This document shows, piece by piece, positions 18,924 to 28,484 of a DNA stretch of 64,000 bases. Each line of letters opens with the position of its first letter. Within the stretch, counting starts at the first letter, position 1. The DNA lies in contig CAZPDP010000004.1 of the NCBI GenBank assembly GCA_964585385.1, forward strand, positions 62,001 through 126,000. Direction: 5' to 3'. The position numbers and the translations under genes were made by a program. Source of the stretch: JAGXLC01 sp964585385. Its GTDB lineage: Bacteria > Bacteroidota > Bacteroidia > Bacteroidales > UBA12077. The notes beneath the pieces were generated by a model, which saw only the letters and a program-made list of their open reading frames with translations, had not been told where the DNA came from and made no database searches.

Positions 18924-21839
18924 TCAAAAGACGAAAGGGAGTTTTATTTCAACCCTGGTACCATTTGGATTACCTTCATTATCGGTGAGATCTACATAAT
19001 TGATATCAATTTCATTGCTGTAGAGAGAGTTGAGTACCTTAATCCTGTCCTCTGTAATTTTTGAGCCAAGAGACTTTTTTAAAGGGCCTTTTGTCATTTT
19101 GATTTGCTCTGCTCTTTTCCTTCCTATACCGTCATCTTCAATAATGCAAAACAGAGCATCCTCACTCAGTTTGATCTCCACCTTTAAAAAACCTTTATCC
19201 CTTTTGTGTAGCAATCCATGCCTAATTGAATTTTCAACATAGGGTTGCAGTAATAGTGCAGGAATCTTATACTCAAACGGATTAATCTTTTCATCTACCT
19301 TTATTTCGTAATCGAAGGATTCTTCAAATCTTAATGCCTCCAGTTCAAGATAAAGGTCAAGCCCCCGAATTTCATCTTCAATAGGAACAAAGGTATGTTG
19401 CGAATTATCCAGGATTATCCGCATCATCTTGGCAAATTTTGTCAGGTAGGTCAATGAAGAAGTAGTATCCTCATCAAGCAAAAAATATTGAATGGAGTTA
19501 AGGGTATTAAAAATGAAATGCGGATTCATTTGCTGACGAAGTATCTTCTGTTTATATTCGTTGATATCCTGCATCAAAGCGTTTCTTTTCCTAATCATTC
19601 TCAACCTGTAGTATACAAACAAAGCTATTAATCCACCAATAAAAACAACCACCAGAATTATAAACCAATAGGTAGTATAAAATGGTTTTTTAATCGTAAA
19701 ACTGATGCTTTGGGGATTATCACTCCATACTCCGTCCTCATTCTGAGCCATAACAGTGAACGTATAATTTCCAGGAGGAAGGCCCATGAATGATTTTGAA
19801 GTTTCTTTCGTATAATGCCAGTTGGTGTCCAATCCCTCCAACCTGTATCTGTATCTCACCCTTCCATTTTCCCTGTAAGCTAAGCCTACGTATTGAAATG
19901 ACAGATAACCCTGGTCATATTCTAAATCATACCTTGCTTTATAAGTAGTATCAACCCCATTAATTTCTACATTCCTTATAAATATATCCGGAGCTGCTTT
20001 GTTTGTCCGGATTTGATCTTTGGGAAAATAAGACAAACCCTTTGTTGTAGCTACATAAACCATAGAATTATTAACCTCAATGTCATTAATCTGCGGATAA
20101 GGTAAACCTTTACTTGGAGTAATATTAAGAATATTATAATCGAAATTATTGGTATTGGACAATTTTAGTTTGGAGATACCCTGATTCGTGCCAATCCAAA
20201 GAATTTTACCATCAATAAAAAAATCATTTATAGAATTGCTAATCAAACCATCATCCTCGGCAATCTTCACATAATCATTATCTCCAATAAAAATAATACC
20301 TGCACCCTGCGTAGATATTGCAAGATATTTACCTAATCTTCCTATGTCTGTTATACGATAATAAAGGTCATCATTTCTATATCCCAGATGCTTATATGTT
20401 CCATCTTCAAAAAGCCACAATCCATCCAGACCTCCCATATATATTTTCCCATCTGAATCTTCAAAAAGCTTCGTAATCCGCCTGCAAAAAGAATCTTCTT
20501 CACAAGAGTTGTAAAAAAATCTGTGATTTTGGTACATTCTTACACCTCCTGCATATGATAACATCAATGTATCTCTGCCCAGAGAAATTATATCAAAAGG
20601 AGAATCCTCCGAGAGCAAATTAATATTATTGTTTTTTATAGAGTAGAATCCATTATCTCTGGACACCAAAATTCTATTTGATTCAAAATCATACTCAATT
20701 TTTCTTAAGCCCTTTATCCTTGATTCCGGGAACCTTTTATTCTCTATTTTACCATCATTCAGCTTTGAAATAACAGGATCATCATTTCCCATCCATAAAA
20801 CACCCGAAGAATCAAAAGCTATCTCTTTTATATTATCTGATGGTAAACCATACCTCGTATCAATATACTTTATTGACAAATTAGGGGCATAAAACAACCC
20901 ACTGCTTCTTGTTGTGAACCAATGGGACCCTTCATTATCTTCAAGAACAGAAGTTACAAAGTGTTTTTTAAGAAAAATCTCAGAAGTATTAAAATTCTCA
21001 TTATCAACAACCAAAATACCACTTGAAGTTGAAACCCATAATTTATCTGAACCAAAACTACTCAACCAAACTACGTTATTAACAAACTCTTTCTTTTTTC
21101 TTAAATATTTTAGTTTTGGATCTATACTGTAAAGTTTTCTCTCATGTGCAATAATAAATTTATGCCCCTGTTCAACAATGAAGTCATTATTCTGTAGCGA
21201 AGAATTATTCTGTTGTTTAATTGGTTCATTAATAACCAGGGTACTATCCTCATAATGTATCCTGACAGACTTGTAATTCCTTGTAGTTTGAGAAACCAAA
21301 AACCTGTCTTCTATTTTAAAAATGTCCAAATAATGATCTCTATTGTTTGTCAATTGATAAGTCTTACCTGTGCTATCAATTCTGGTTAGACCTACATTTC
21401 TGATGCCTATATAAACATTATCTTCTTTATCAACATGAAAGGAAAGTTTATTCTGAACTCTGTTCTTATAGAATTGTTCAGTTATGCTAGCATTAAAGGG
21501 ATAAATATGTATCTCCCCCTTATAGTAATAGCTTAATTTTAGTGAAAAGGAAATAAACCAAATTCTCCCTTTATAATCTTCGTAAATTTCAAAAATGGTA
21601 TTATCAGGAAGGCCGTCTTCCAGACCAAAATTCTCAAACTCGTACCCATCAAAGCGACTGACTCCTTTATCCGTAGCAATCCAGATAAAGCCTTTTTTGT
21701 CCTGTATGACATGATAGATTTCATTGGAAGGTAGCCCATCTTCAATATCATAATTCCTATAATGAGGTTCTTGAGCGTTAACATAAGGAAATGACAGAAA
21801 AAGGCAAAAAATAAAAATATAAAGAGAGAAACCCTTCAT
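18924..21839 (-). CDS. Two-component propeller sensor histidine kinase (LytS/YpdA type)
   Basis: A 971-residue membrane sensor. A signal peptide ends near YVNAQEP. Residues about 25-650 contain repeated propeller blades (GLPSNEIYHVIQDKKGFIWI, GLPDNTIFEI, GLPSDNIKEI, GLISNSINDF), followed by a Y_Y_Y domain (about 660-730, with YRYRLEGLDTNW). One transmembrane helix at about 735-757 precedes a His_kinase domain with QQMNPHFIFNTLNSIQYF (phospho-acceptor His) and a HATPase_c with LLQPYVENSIRHG. It has no fused receiver or AraC domain, so it is not a complete hybrid (HTCS) protein. The partner response regulator, expected to be LytTR type, is not in the neighbourhood. Likely senses a periplasmic ligand. 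Confidence 0.88.
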   Translation of the reverse strand: MKGFSLYIFIFCLFLSFPYVNAQEPHYRNYDIEDGLPSNEIYHVIQDKKGFIWIATDKGVSRFDGYEFENFGLEDGLPDNTIFEIYEDYKGRIWFISFSLKLSYYYKGEIHIYPFNASITEQFYKNRVQNKLSFHVDKEDNVYIGIRNVGLTRIDSTGKTYQLTNNRDHYLDIFKIEDRFLVSQTTRNYKSVRIHYEDSTLVINEPIKQQNNSSLQNNDFIVEQGHKFIIAHERKLYSIDPKLKYLRKKKEFVNNVVWLSSFGSDKLWVSTSSGILVVDNENFNTSEIFLKKHFVTSVLEDNEGSHWFTTRSSGLFYAPNLSIKYIDTRYGLPSDNIKEIAFDSSGVLWMGNDDPVISKLNDGKIENKRFPESRIKGLRKIEYDFESNRILVSRDNGFYSIKNNNINLLSEDSPFDIISLGRDTLMLSYAGGVRMYQNHRFFYNSCEEDSFCRRITKLFEDSDGKIYMGGLDGLWLFEDGTYKHLGYRNDDLYYRITDIGRLGKYLAISTQGAGIIFIGDNDYVKIAEDDGLISNSINDFFIDGKILWIGTNQGISKLKLSNTNNFDYNILNITPSKGLPYPQINDIEVNNSMVYVATTKGLSYFPKDQIRTNKAAPDIFIRNVEINGVDTTYKARYDLEYDQGYLSFQYVGLAYRENGRVRYRYRLEGLDTNWHYTKETSKSFMGLPPGNYTFTVMAQNEDGVWSDNPQSISFTIKKPFYTTYWFIILVVVFIGGLIALFVYYRLRMIRKRNALMQDINEYKQKILRQQMNPHFIFNTLNSIQYFLLDEDTTSSLTYLTKFAKMMRIILDNSQHTFVPIEDEIRGLDLYLELEALRFEESFDYEIKVDEKINPFEYKIPALLLQPYVENSIRHGLLHKRDKGFLKVEIKLSEDALFCIIEDDGIGRKRAEQIKMTKGPLKKSLGSKITEDRIKVLNSLYSNEIDINYVDLTDNEGNPNGTRVEIKLPFVF

Positions 21840-21878
21840 AAATAATTAAAACAAATTTGTAACAGTAAATATAAAAAA

Positions 21879-21906
21879 AAGAAGCAGGCATAATACCTGC
21901 TTCTTC
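21879..21906 (-). terminator. Rho-independent terminator of nifJ
   Basis: GAAGCAGG (21881-21888) pairs with CCTGCTTC (21896-21903) around a 7-base loop. On the minus strand it is followed by a run of eight T, 25 bases past the nifJ stop codon. Confidence 0.85.
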
Positions 21907-21930
21907 ACAATTTTTATTAGTTAAAACAAA

Positions 21931-24900
21931 TTATTCTTCCTGAGCCAATTTTCTATACTTATTGTATCTCCATTTGGCATCTTCTTCAGCCTGTTTGAAA
22001 AGTCTTTCTGCTTCCTGTGGGAATGATTTCTTTAGGGAAGTATATCTTACCTCGCCCTCTAAGAAATCCTGGAATTTAGACCAGTCAGGTTCTTTTGAAT
22101 CAAGCACAAATGGATTCTTGCCTTCTTGCTCGAGGCGTGGGTCATATCTGTAATTGTGCCAGAATCCGGCATCTACAGCTTTTTTCATTTCGGCCTGTGC
22201 TTTACCCATACCTCCTCTAATGCCATGATTAATACATGGTGAATAAGCAATTATTACGGATGGACCCGGATAAGCTTCCGCTTCCTTCATGGCTTTAAAG
22301 AACTGGTTCTGGCTTGCGCCCATAGAGACTTGCGCAACGTATACATTTCCATAGTTTATAGCCATCATACCCAGATCTTTTTTGCGTGTCTTCATTCCGG
22401 AAGCCGCAAATTTCGCTACAGCACCAGCAGGAGTTGCCTTTGATGCCTGTCCTCCGGTATTGGAATAAACCTCTGTATCCAGCACAAGCAAGTTAACATC
22501 TTCGCCTGAAGCTATAACGTGGTCTAGGCCACCGTAACCAATATCATAAGCCCATCCATCACCACCTACAATCCAAACAGACTTCTTAGGCAGATAATCT
22601 TTAAGATCCAGGATATCCTTAGCCAACTGATGTTTTTCATTTCCCAGTGCTTTCTTAACTCTTTCTGCAAGTTCTATGGTTCCGTTTGCATTCTCTTTAT
22701 TATCAAGCCATTCTTTCAATACAGTTTTAGTGTCATTGGAAATATCTTCGTCAAGAAGGGTATCCATCTTCTCGGCGATTCTTTTTCTCATTTTGTTAAC
22801 ACCTACAGCCATTCCGTAACCATATTCTGCGTTATCTTCAAAGAGGGAATTGGCCCATGCGGGTCCTCTTCCGTCCCTTCCTGCTTTGTATGGTGTTGAT
22901 GGAGCTGATCCGCCGTATATGGATGAACAACCTGTTGCATTTGCTATCATCATGCGATCTCCGTAAAGCTGAGTAATAACCTTAATGTATGGTGTCTCAC
23001 CACAACCCGGACATGCACCATGGAATTCAAATAATGGTTCGGCGAACTGACTATTCTTGACAGTTTTTTCTTTGGGAACCACGGTATCTTTGTATCCAAC
23101 TTTCTCTTCCATGTATTCCCATTTTTCAACTTGCTCCATCTGAGTCTCCAATGGCTTCATTTCAAGAGCTTTGTTTGGAGCAGGACATACATCAACACAA
23201 TTGCTGCATCCTGTACAATCCAATGGACTTATCTGAATTCTGAAGTTATACTCCTTAATACCACCTTTTCCTTTGATGGTGTCTGTGTCTTTGGGAGCAT
23301 TTTTAAGTTCTTCATCAGTGAGAAGGAATGGTCGAATTACGGCATGTGGACAAACATAAGCACACTGATTACATTGAATACAATTATCAGCTATCCATTC
23401 CGGAACATTTACAGCAATTCCCCGTTTTTCATACTTGGTTGTACCAGCGGGGAAACTACCATCTTCCCTACCTACGAATGCACTTACCGGTAAATCGTCA
23501 CCTTTCTGGAGATTGATAGGCTGAGCTACCTTTCTGACAAATTCAGGGAGATCTTCACTTTCCTGTGCTTCTCCGTTAAGCTTGATTTTCTTCCATTCAG
23601 CAGGTATCTTAATCTTTTCAACTTCACCACCTCTATCAACCGCTTTATGGTTCATGTTTACAATGTCTTCTCCTTTTTTACCAAATGTTTTCACAATGGC
23701 ATTCTTCATTTCTTCTACTGCCTTATCGTAGGGAATAACATCAGCAACCTTAAAGAAAGCAGACTGCATGATTGTATTGGTGCGTCCACCTAAGCCAATC
23801 TCTTCTGCAATTTTAGTGGCATTGATAACATAGAAATTTATATTTTTCTCTGCCAGTTGTTTTTTTACAGTATCCGGAAGCTTTTCTTTTGTCTCTTCTG
23901 CATCCCAGATGCTGTTCAGCAAGAAAGTACCACCTTCCTTTATGCCGTCAAGCATATCATACTTCTCTAAATATGCAGGTACGTGGCAGGCAACGAAATT
24001 TGGAGTGCCAACCAGGTAAGAAGAACGAATTGGCTGGTTTCCAAAACGTAAGTGTGATACCGTGATACCCCCTGATTTTTTAGAGTCATAGGAGAAATAA
24101 CCCTGAGCATATTTATCAGTGGTTTCACCTATAATCTTGATTGAATTCTTATTAGCCCCTACAGTTCCGTCACCACCAATTCCATAGAATTTGCCTTCAA
24201 ATGTACCTTCAGGTACAACACTTACTGGATCATGGATTGGGAGTGATTTATAGGTAACATCATCTACAATACTAATTGTAAATTGATCTTTCGGTTCATT
24301 CTGCTTAAGATTATCAAAAACAGAGATAATATCCTGTGGTTTGGTATCTTTAGAACTGAGACCATAACGTCCTCCAACAACAAGGGGAGCATTCTCTTTA
24401 CCATAAAACAGGTTACGTACATCAAGGTATAAGGGATCACCCATTGCACCTGGTTCTTTTGTTCTGTCAAGTACTGCAATTCTCTTAACAGAATCAGGCA
24501 GAACATTAAGAAAATATTTCTCTGAGAAAGGTCTGTATAAGTGTACTGCAATGAGTCCAACCTTTTCGCCATTTTTAGTGAGCATATCTATAACTTCTCT
24601 GATGGTTTCAGTTACCGAACCCATGGCAACAATGACATGTTCGGCATCATCAGCACCATAATATGTGAATGGATGATATTCTCTTCCTGTCATTTTGGTA
24701 ATTTCCTTCATATAATCCTCCACGAGATCAGCAACAGGCTCATAGAATTTATTGCTTGCTTCTCTTGCCTGGAAGAATATGTCAGGATTTTGTGCTGTAC
24801 CCCTTGTAACAGGATGTTCAGAACTCAATGCATTATCTCTGAATTTTTGCAGCGCTTTATAATCAATTAATTTTTCCAGGTCTTCATTTTCAAAATATTC

Positions 24901-25455
24901 AACCTTTTGTATTTCGTGTGAATTTCTGAATCCATCGAAAAAGTGCAGGAATGGTATCCGGGATTTGATTGAAGTAAGGTGCGCCACCGCAGCGATATCC
25001 ATTATTTCCTGGATACTTCCGCTTGCCAGCAGGGCAAAGCCCGTTTGCCGTGTTGCCATAACGTCACTGTGATCACCAAAAATGGATAAGGCCTGAGTAG
25101 CGACACTTCTTGCGCTAACATGGAATACACCGGGTAACAATTCTCCGGAAATCTTATACATATTGGGTATCATCAGGAGCAATCCCTGGGATGCTGTAAA
25201 GGTTGAAGTAAGCGAACCTCCTTGCAAAGAGCCATGAACGGCGCCAGCGGCACCAGCTTCAGACTGCATCTCAGTTACAGTTACTTCGTCACCAAAAATG
25301 TTTTTCCTTCCGTGGGCTGCCCATTCGTCGATATACTCCGCCATTGTGGATGAGGGAGTAATCGGGTAAATTGCGGCTACCTCACTGAACATGTATGCAA
25401 CATGAGCTGCTGCATAATTTCCGTCACAGGTTATAATTTTTTTCTTTTGTGCCAT
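21931..25455 (-). CDS. nifJ: Pyruvate:ferredoxin (flavodoxin) oxidoreductase
   Basis: Homodimeric PFOR that oxidises pyruvate with CoA to acetyl-CoA and CO2 and reduces ferredoxin; a marker of anaerobic metabolism. The 1174-residue chain contains all fused domains in order: the pyrimidine-binding N-terminal domain (AYMFSEVAAIYPITPSSTMA), domain II and the gamma domain (YGIGGDGTVGANKNSIK), two 4Fe-4S clusters (CIQCNQCAYVCP and CTGCSNCVDVCP), and the TPP-binding domain with GDGWAYDIGYGGLDHV and SNTGGQASKATP. A distal Cys for the third cluster is in HGACPGCGETPY. A strong ribosome binding site precedes it (25462-25467). Confidence 0.96.
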   Translation of the reverse strand: MAQKKKIITCDGNYAAAHVAYMFSEVAAIYPITPSSTMAEYIDEWAAHGRKNIFGDEVTVTEMQSEAGAAGAVHGSLQGGSLTSTFTASQGLLLMIPNMYKISGELLPGVFHVSARSVATQALSIFGDHSDVMATRQTGFALLASGSIQEIMDIAAVAHLTSIKSRIPFLHFFDGFRNSHEIQKVEYFENEDLEKLIDYKALQKFRDNALSSEHPVTRGTAQNPDIFFQAREASNKFYEPVADLVEDYMKEITKMTGREYHPFTYYGADDAEHVIVAMGSVTETIREVIDMLTKNGEKVGLIAVHLYRPFSEKYFLNVLPDSVKRIAVLDRTKEPGAMGDPLYLDVRNLFYGKENAPLVVGGRYGLSSKDTKPQDIISVFDNLKQNEPKDQFTISIVDDVTYKSLPIHDPVSVVPEGTFEGKFYGIGGDGTVGANKNSIKIIGETTDKYAQGYFSYDSKKSGGITVSHLRFGNQPIRSSYLVGTPNFVACHVPAYLEKYDMLDGIKEGGTFLLNSIWDAEETKEKLPDTVKKQLAEKNINFYVINATKIAEEIGLGGRTNTIMQSAFFKVADVIPYDKAVEEMKNAIVKTFGKKGEDIVNMNHKAVDRGGEVEKIKIPAEWKKIKLNGEAQESEDLPEFVRKVAQPINLQKGDDLPVSAFVGREDGSFPAGTTKYEKRGIAVNVPEWIADNCIQCNQCAYVCPHAVIRPFLLTDEELKNAPKDTDTIKGKGGIKEYNFRIQISPLDCTGCSNCVDVCPAPNKALEMKPLETQMEQVEKWEYMEEKVGYKDTVVPKEKTVKNSQFAEPLFEFHGACPGCGETPYIKVITQLYGDRMMIANATGCSSIYGGSAPSTPYKAGRDGRGPAWANSLFEDNAEYGYGMAVGVNKMRKRIAEKMDTLLDEDISNDTKTVLKEWLDNKENANGTIELAERVKKALGNEKHQLAKDILDLKDYLPKKSVWIVGGDGWAYDIGYGGLDHVIASGEDVNLLVLDTEVYSNTGGQASKATPAGAVAKFAASGMKTRKKDLGMMAINYGNVYVAQVSMGASQNQFFKAMKEAEAYPGPSVIIAYSPCINHGIRGGMGKAQAEMKKAVDAGFWHNYRYDPRLEQEGKNPFVLDSKEPDWSKFQDFLEGEVRYTSLKKSFPQEAERLFKQAEEDAKWRYNKYRKLAQEE

Positions 25456-25461
25456 TTTTTT

Positions 25462-25467
25462 CTCCTT
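25462..25467 (-). promoter_or_regulatory. Strong Shine-Dalgarno site of nifJ
   Basis: AAGGAG lies six bases before the nifJ ATG on the minus strand. Bacteroidota mRNAs generally lack such sites, and most other starts in this window have none, so this one suggests high translation. Confidence 0.7.
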
Positions 25468-25496
25468 AATTTTTGGAACAACTATTGTAATCCTTA

Positions 25497-25504
25497 CAAA
25501 AATA
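25497..25504 (-). promoter_or_regulatory. Possible -7 box of nifJ (TATTTTTG)
   Basis: On the minus strand TATTTTTG matches TAnnTTTG, about 42 bases before the nifJ start. I see no clear -33 element at the usual distance. Confidence 0.35.
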
Positions 25505-25615
25505 TAACAAATATTTCTTCAATATACATTAGATGACTAAAATCAGAATTCCTTGTTCTAATTCATTCTCATTAAAAATAAACAATGTAACCCTGAGCAA
25601 AGAGCAGTAAATAAA

Positions 25616-25644
25616 AAAAATGCAGGTTAATGGGTAACCTGCAT
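25616..25644 (-). terminator. Rho-independent terminator of rho
   Basis: ATGCAGGTT (25620-25628) pairs with AACCTGCAT (25636-25644). On the minus strand the stem is followed by eight T. It is 30 bases past the rho stop codon. Confidence 0.85.
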
Positions 25645-25673
25645 TTTGTCATTCTATGTGTTATAAAACATTT

Positions 25674-27281
25674 TTACTCACTATTCATTGAAATCAGAAA
25701 CTCTTCGTTTGTTTCTGTTCTGGCTATTTTATCCCTGAGGAATTCCATCGCCTCAACCGATGTCATATCTGTCAGGTAATTTCTGAGTATCCAAACTTTG
25801 TTAAGCATTTCCTGGTCAAGCAGCAATTCTTCTCTTCTTGTACTTGACATTGTAATATCGATTGAAGGGAAAATACGCTTGTTGGAAAGTTTTCTGTCGA
25901 GTTGAAGCTCCATATTTCCTGTTCCTTTGAATTCTTCAAAGATAACATCGTCCATTTTGGAACCTGTCTCAGTAAGCGCTGTAGCAAGGATAGTAAGAGA
26001 CCCGCCTTCTTCGATATTTCTTGCTGCACCGAAGAACCGCTTAGGTTTATGCAGTGCATTGGCATCTACACCACCAGAGAGTATCTTGCCTGAAGCAGGT
26101 GAAATAGTGTTGAACGCTCTTGCCAGGCGTGTAATAGAATCAAGCAGAATTACCACATCGTGTCCGCACTCAACCATCTTTTTTGCTTTATCCAGTACAA
26201 TATTGGCAACGCGAACGTGTCTCTCTGCCGGTTCATCAAATGTAGAAGATATCACCTCACCCTTAACACTTCTGGACATATCTGTCACCTCTTCGGGTCG
26301 CTCATCAATAAGAAGGACAATCATGTAAACTTCAGGATGATTGTAAGAAATTGCGTTGGCAATGTCTTTAAGCAATATGGTCTTACCGGTTTTGGGCTGA
26401 GCTACAATCAGACCTCTTTGTCCCTTGCCAATAGGCGCAAACATATCCACCATTCTGCATGATAAGGTATCTTTAACACCGGTATTGGTCAATTGAAATT
26501 TCTCTTCAGGGAATAATGGAGTAAGATAATCAAAAGGAACTCTGTCTCGGATGTAATCCGGATCCCGTCCATTTATCTTTTGAACCTTAATTAAAGGAAA
26601 ATATTTCTCACCTTCTTTGGGTGGTCTGATTGTTCCTTCTACAGTATCTCCTGTTTTCAGTCCGAAAAGTTTAATCTGCGACTGAGAAACATAAATATCA
26701 TCAGGACTGTTTAAATAATTGTATTCTGCCGAGCGGAGGAATCCATATCCATCAGGCATTATTTCGAGTACACCTGAATTTGATATGATTCCTTCAAATT
26801 CATACTGGCTTCTGTCCTGTGTTGTTTTTCTATGTCTTTGAGACCGCGAACCACTTTTCTTATCCTGGCTGGCAGGTTTATGTTGATTTTGAGACTGAGT
26901 TCTTCTCTCTTTTGAATAAGTAGGTTCTTTTTGTTTTTCTCTTTGTTTTTCTTTTTGTTGTTCTTTTTGTGGTTCTTTTTTGTCCTCTACTTTGTTTTGA
27001 GTAATGGTCTCAGTTTCTGTTGAGGAAGTAGTTTCCCTGGCAGATTTTCTTGAATCGGACTTTTTCTCTTTTTGGGTATTTTTTTGAGATTTAGCAGGTT
27101 TTTTCGAGGACTTTTTTTCTTTTGGGTCAGGGCTCTCAGTAGCGTTTATTGCTTGCTGATCAAGAATCTTATATATTAAATCTTGTTTTCTCAATGAATC
27201 AGCTTTCTTCACGTTCAAATCCTTCGCAATCTGCCTTAATTCTGAAACCAACTTTTTGTTTAATTCAAGAATGTCGTACAT
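25674..27281 (-). CDS. rho: Transcription termination factor Rho
   Basis: Hexameric RNA helicase that ends transcription. Order of parts: N-terminal Rho_N helix bundle (about residues 1-50), a 100-residue disordered insert rich in Lys, Gln, Ser and Glu (about 50-155, with QKEQQKEKQREKQKEP), the cold-shock RNA-binding domain (GVLEIMPDGYGFLRS, about 170-240), and the ATPase domain with P-loop AQPKTGKTILLKD, Walker B VVILLDSITRLARA and the Q/R loops. Long inserts between Rho_N and the RNA-binding domain are usual in Bacteroidota; in Bacteroides thetaiotaomicron one drives condensate formation. Divergent from rpoD across a 270-base AT-rich region. Confidence 0.95.
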   Translation of the reverse strand: MYDILELNKKLVSELRQIAKDLNVKKADSLRKQDLIYKILDQQAINATESPDPKEKKSSKKPAKSQKNTQKEKKSDSRKSARETTSSTETETITQNKVEDKKEPQKEQQKEKQREKQKEPTYSKERRTQSQNQHKPASQDKKSGSRSQRHRKTTQDRSQYEFEGIISNSGVLEIMPDGYGFLRSAEYNYLNSPDDIYVSQSQIKLFGLKTGDTVEGTIRPPKEGEKYFPLIKVQKINGRDPDYIRDRVPFDYLTPLFPEEKFQLTNTGVKDTLSCRMVDMFAPIGKGQRGLIVAQPKTGKTILLKDIANAISYNHPEVYMIVLLIDERPEEVTDMSRSVKGEVISSTFDEPAERHVRVANIVLDKAKKMVECGHDVVILLDSITRLARAFNTISPASGKILSGGVDANALHKPKRFFGAARNIEEGGSLTILATALTETGSKMDDVIFEEFKGTGNMELQLDRKLSNKRIFPSIDITMSSTRREELLLDQEMLNKVWILRNYLTDMTSVEAMEFLRDKIARTETNEEFLISMNSE

Positions 27282-27551
27282 AATTTTAAGTTAAATGGAA
27301 ATTAATTTAGTTTATAAATAATTGTATTTTTATGAGATAAGGGGAAAAAGATAGTTTATCGAAAAGTAAACCTGCTGCAATAATACAGATTTCATTAAAA
27401 TTACCAAAATAAAACACGAAATATTTTAAAAAATTGCATTATAAAGGTAAAAATTTTTTTTTAATTCAAGCAAATGATTATTTTCACACATTAAAGTATA
27501 ACCATTTTTATTTGGTTTACGTATCAATGTAAGCTTAATATATTAAGCCCA

Positions 27552-28415
27552 ATGAGACAACTAAAAATCATTAAACAAGTCACCAACAGAGAAGCTCTGT
27601 CGGTTGATAAATATTTGCATGAAATCAGCAAAGAGGATTTATTGACTGCAGAACAGGAAGTGGAGTTAGCCCGGAAAATCAGGAAAGGTGATGAACAGGC
27701 TCTGGAAAAGCTTATCCGGTCTAATCTTCGTTTTGTTGTTTCCGTTGCAAAGCAATACCAAAACCAGGGTTTGAGTCTTCCGGATTTAATCAACGAAGGG
27801 AATCTTGGGCTCATTAAAGCAGCGAAAAGATTTGATGAAACAAGGGGGTTTAAGTTTATCTCTTACGCTGTTTGGTGGATTCGACAATCCATACTCCAGG
27901 CGCTTGCTGAACAAGCCAGGATTGTTCGTTTGCCGCTCAACAAAATTGGTTCAATCAATAAAATAAACAGGGCGCTCTCAGAACTGGAGCAAAGACATGA
28001 AAGAGAGCCTTCTATCCAGGAAATCAGTAAGACTCTGGAACTTGCGCCGGATGAAATCAAAGAGGCCATGCGCAACTCCAGCAAGCCTCTTTCTATGGAT
28101 GCTCCACTCAATGACGAGGAGCAGGACGATATGTATGATTTGATAGAAAGCAAAGAAAACCCTCCGCCGGACGAAAGCCTGATGAACGAATCACTCTACA
28201 GGGAAATTGAACGAGCCCTTTCTTCGCTTACCGAAAGAGAAGCCAATATCATAAGACTTTATTATGGTCTGGGTAACAAACATCCTTACACCCTTGAGGA
28301 AATTGGCGAAAAAATAAACCTTACGCGGGAGCGTGTGAGGCAAATTAAAGAAAAGGCCATTAAAAGGTTAAAACACACTACCAGAAACAAAATACTCAAA
28401 TCCTATCTGGGATAA
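27552..28415 (+). CDS. rpoD: Primary RNA polymerase sigma factor RpoD (Bacteroidota type)
   Basis: Group 1 sigma-70 factor recognising the Bacteroidota -7/-33 promoters. At 287 residues it lacks region 1.1 and the non-conserved insert, as is usual in this phylum. Regions seen: 1.2 (DKYLHEISKEDLLTAEQEVEL), 2 (NLRFVVSVAKQYQNQGLSLPDLINEGNLGL, with FISYAVWWIRQSI as 2.4), 3 (RLPLNKIGSINKI), and 4 (TLEEIGEKINLTRERVRQI). A terminator hairpin follows 16 bases after the stop codon. Confidence 0.95.
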   Translation: MRQLKIIKQVTNREALSVDKYLHEISKEDLLTAEQEVELARKIRKGDEQALEKLIRSNLRFVVSVAKQYQNQGLSLPDLINEGNLGLIKAAKRFDETRGFKFISYAVWWIRQSILQALAEQARIVRLPLNKIGSINKINRALSELEQRHEREPSIQEISKTLELAPDEIKEAMRNSSKPLSMDAPLNDEEQDDMYDLIESKENPPPDESLMNESLYREIERALSSLTEREANIIRLYYGLGNKHPYTLEEIGEKINLTRERVRQIKEKAIKRLKHTTRNKILKSYLG

Positions 28416-28430
28416 CAAACATTTACTTAT

Positions 28431-28467
28431 AAGTGTCATAACTTTAAACCCTATGACACTTTTTTTC
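28431..28467 (+). terminator. Rho-independent terminator of rpoD
   Basis: AAGTGTCATA (28431-28440) pairs perfectly with TATGACACTT (28452-28461), followed by a T run. Confidence 0.88.
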
Positions 28468-28484
28468 ATTTAAAAAAATCCTCG

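Noticed and set aside
18924..21839. Calling the large sensor a hybrid two-component system (HTCS)
   Set aside because: It ends after the HATPase domain; no receiver or AraC domain follows.
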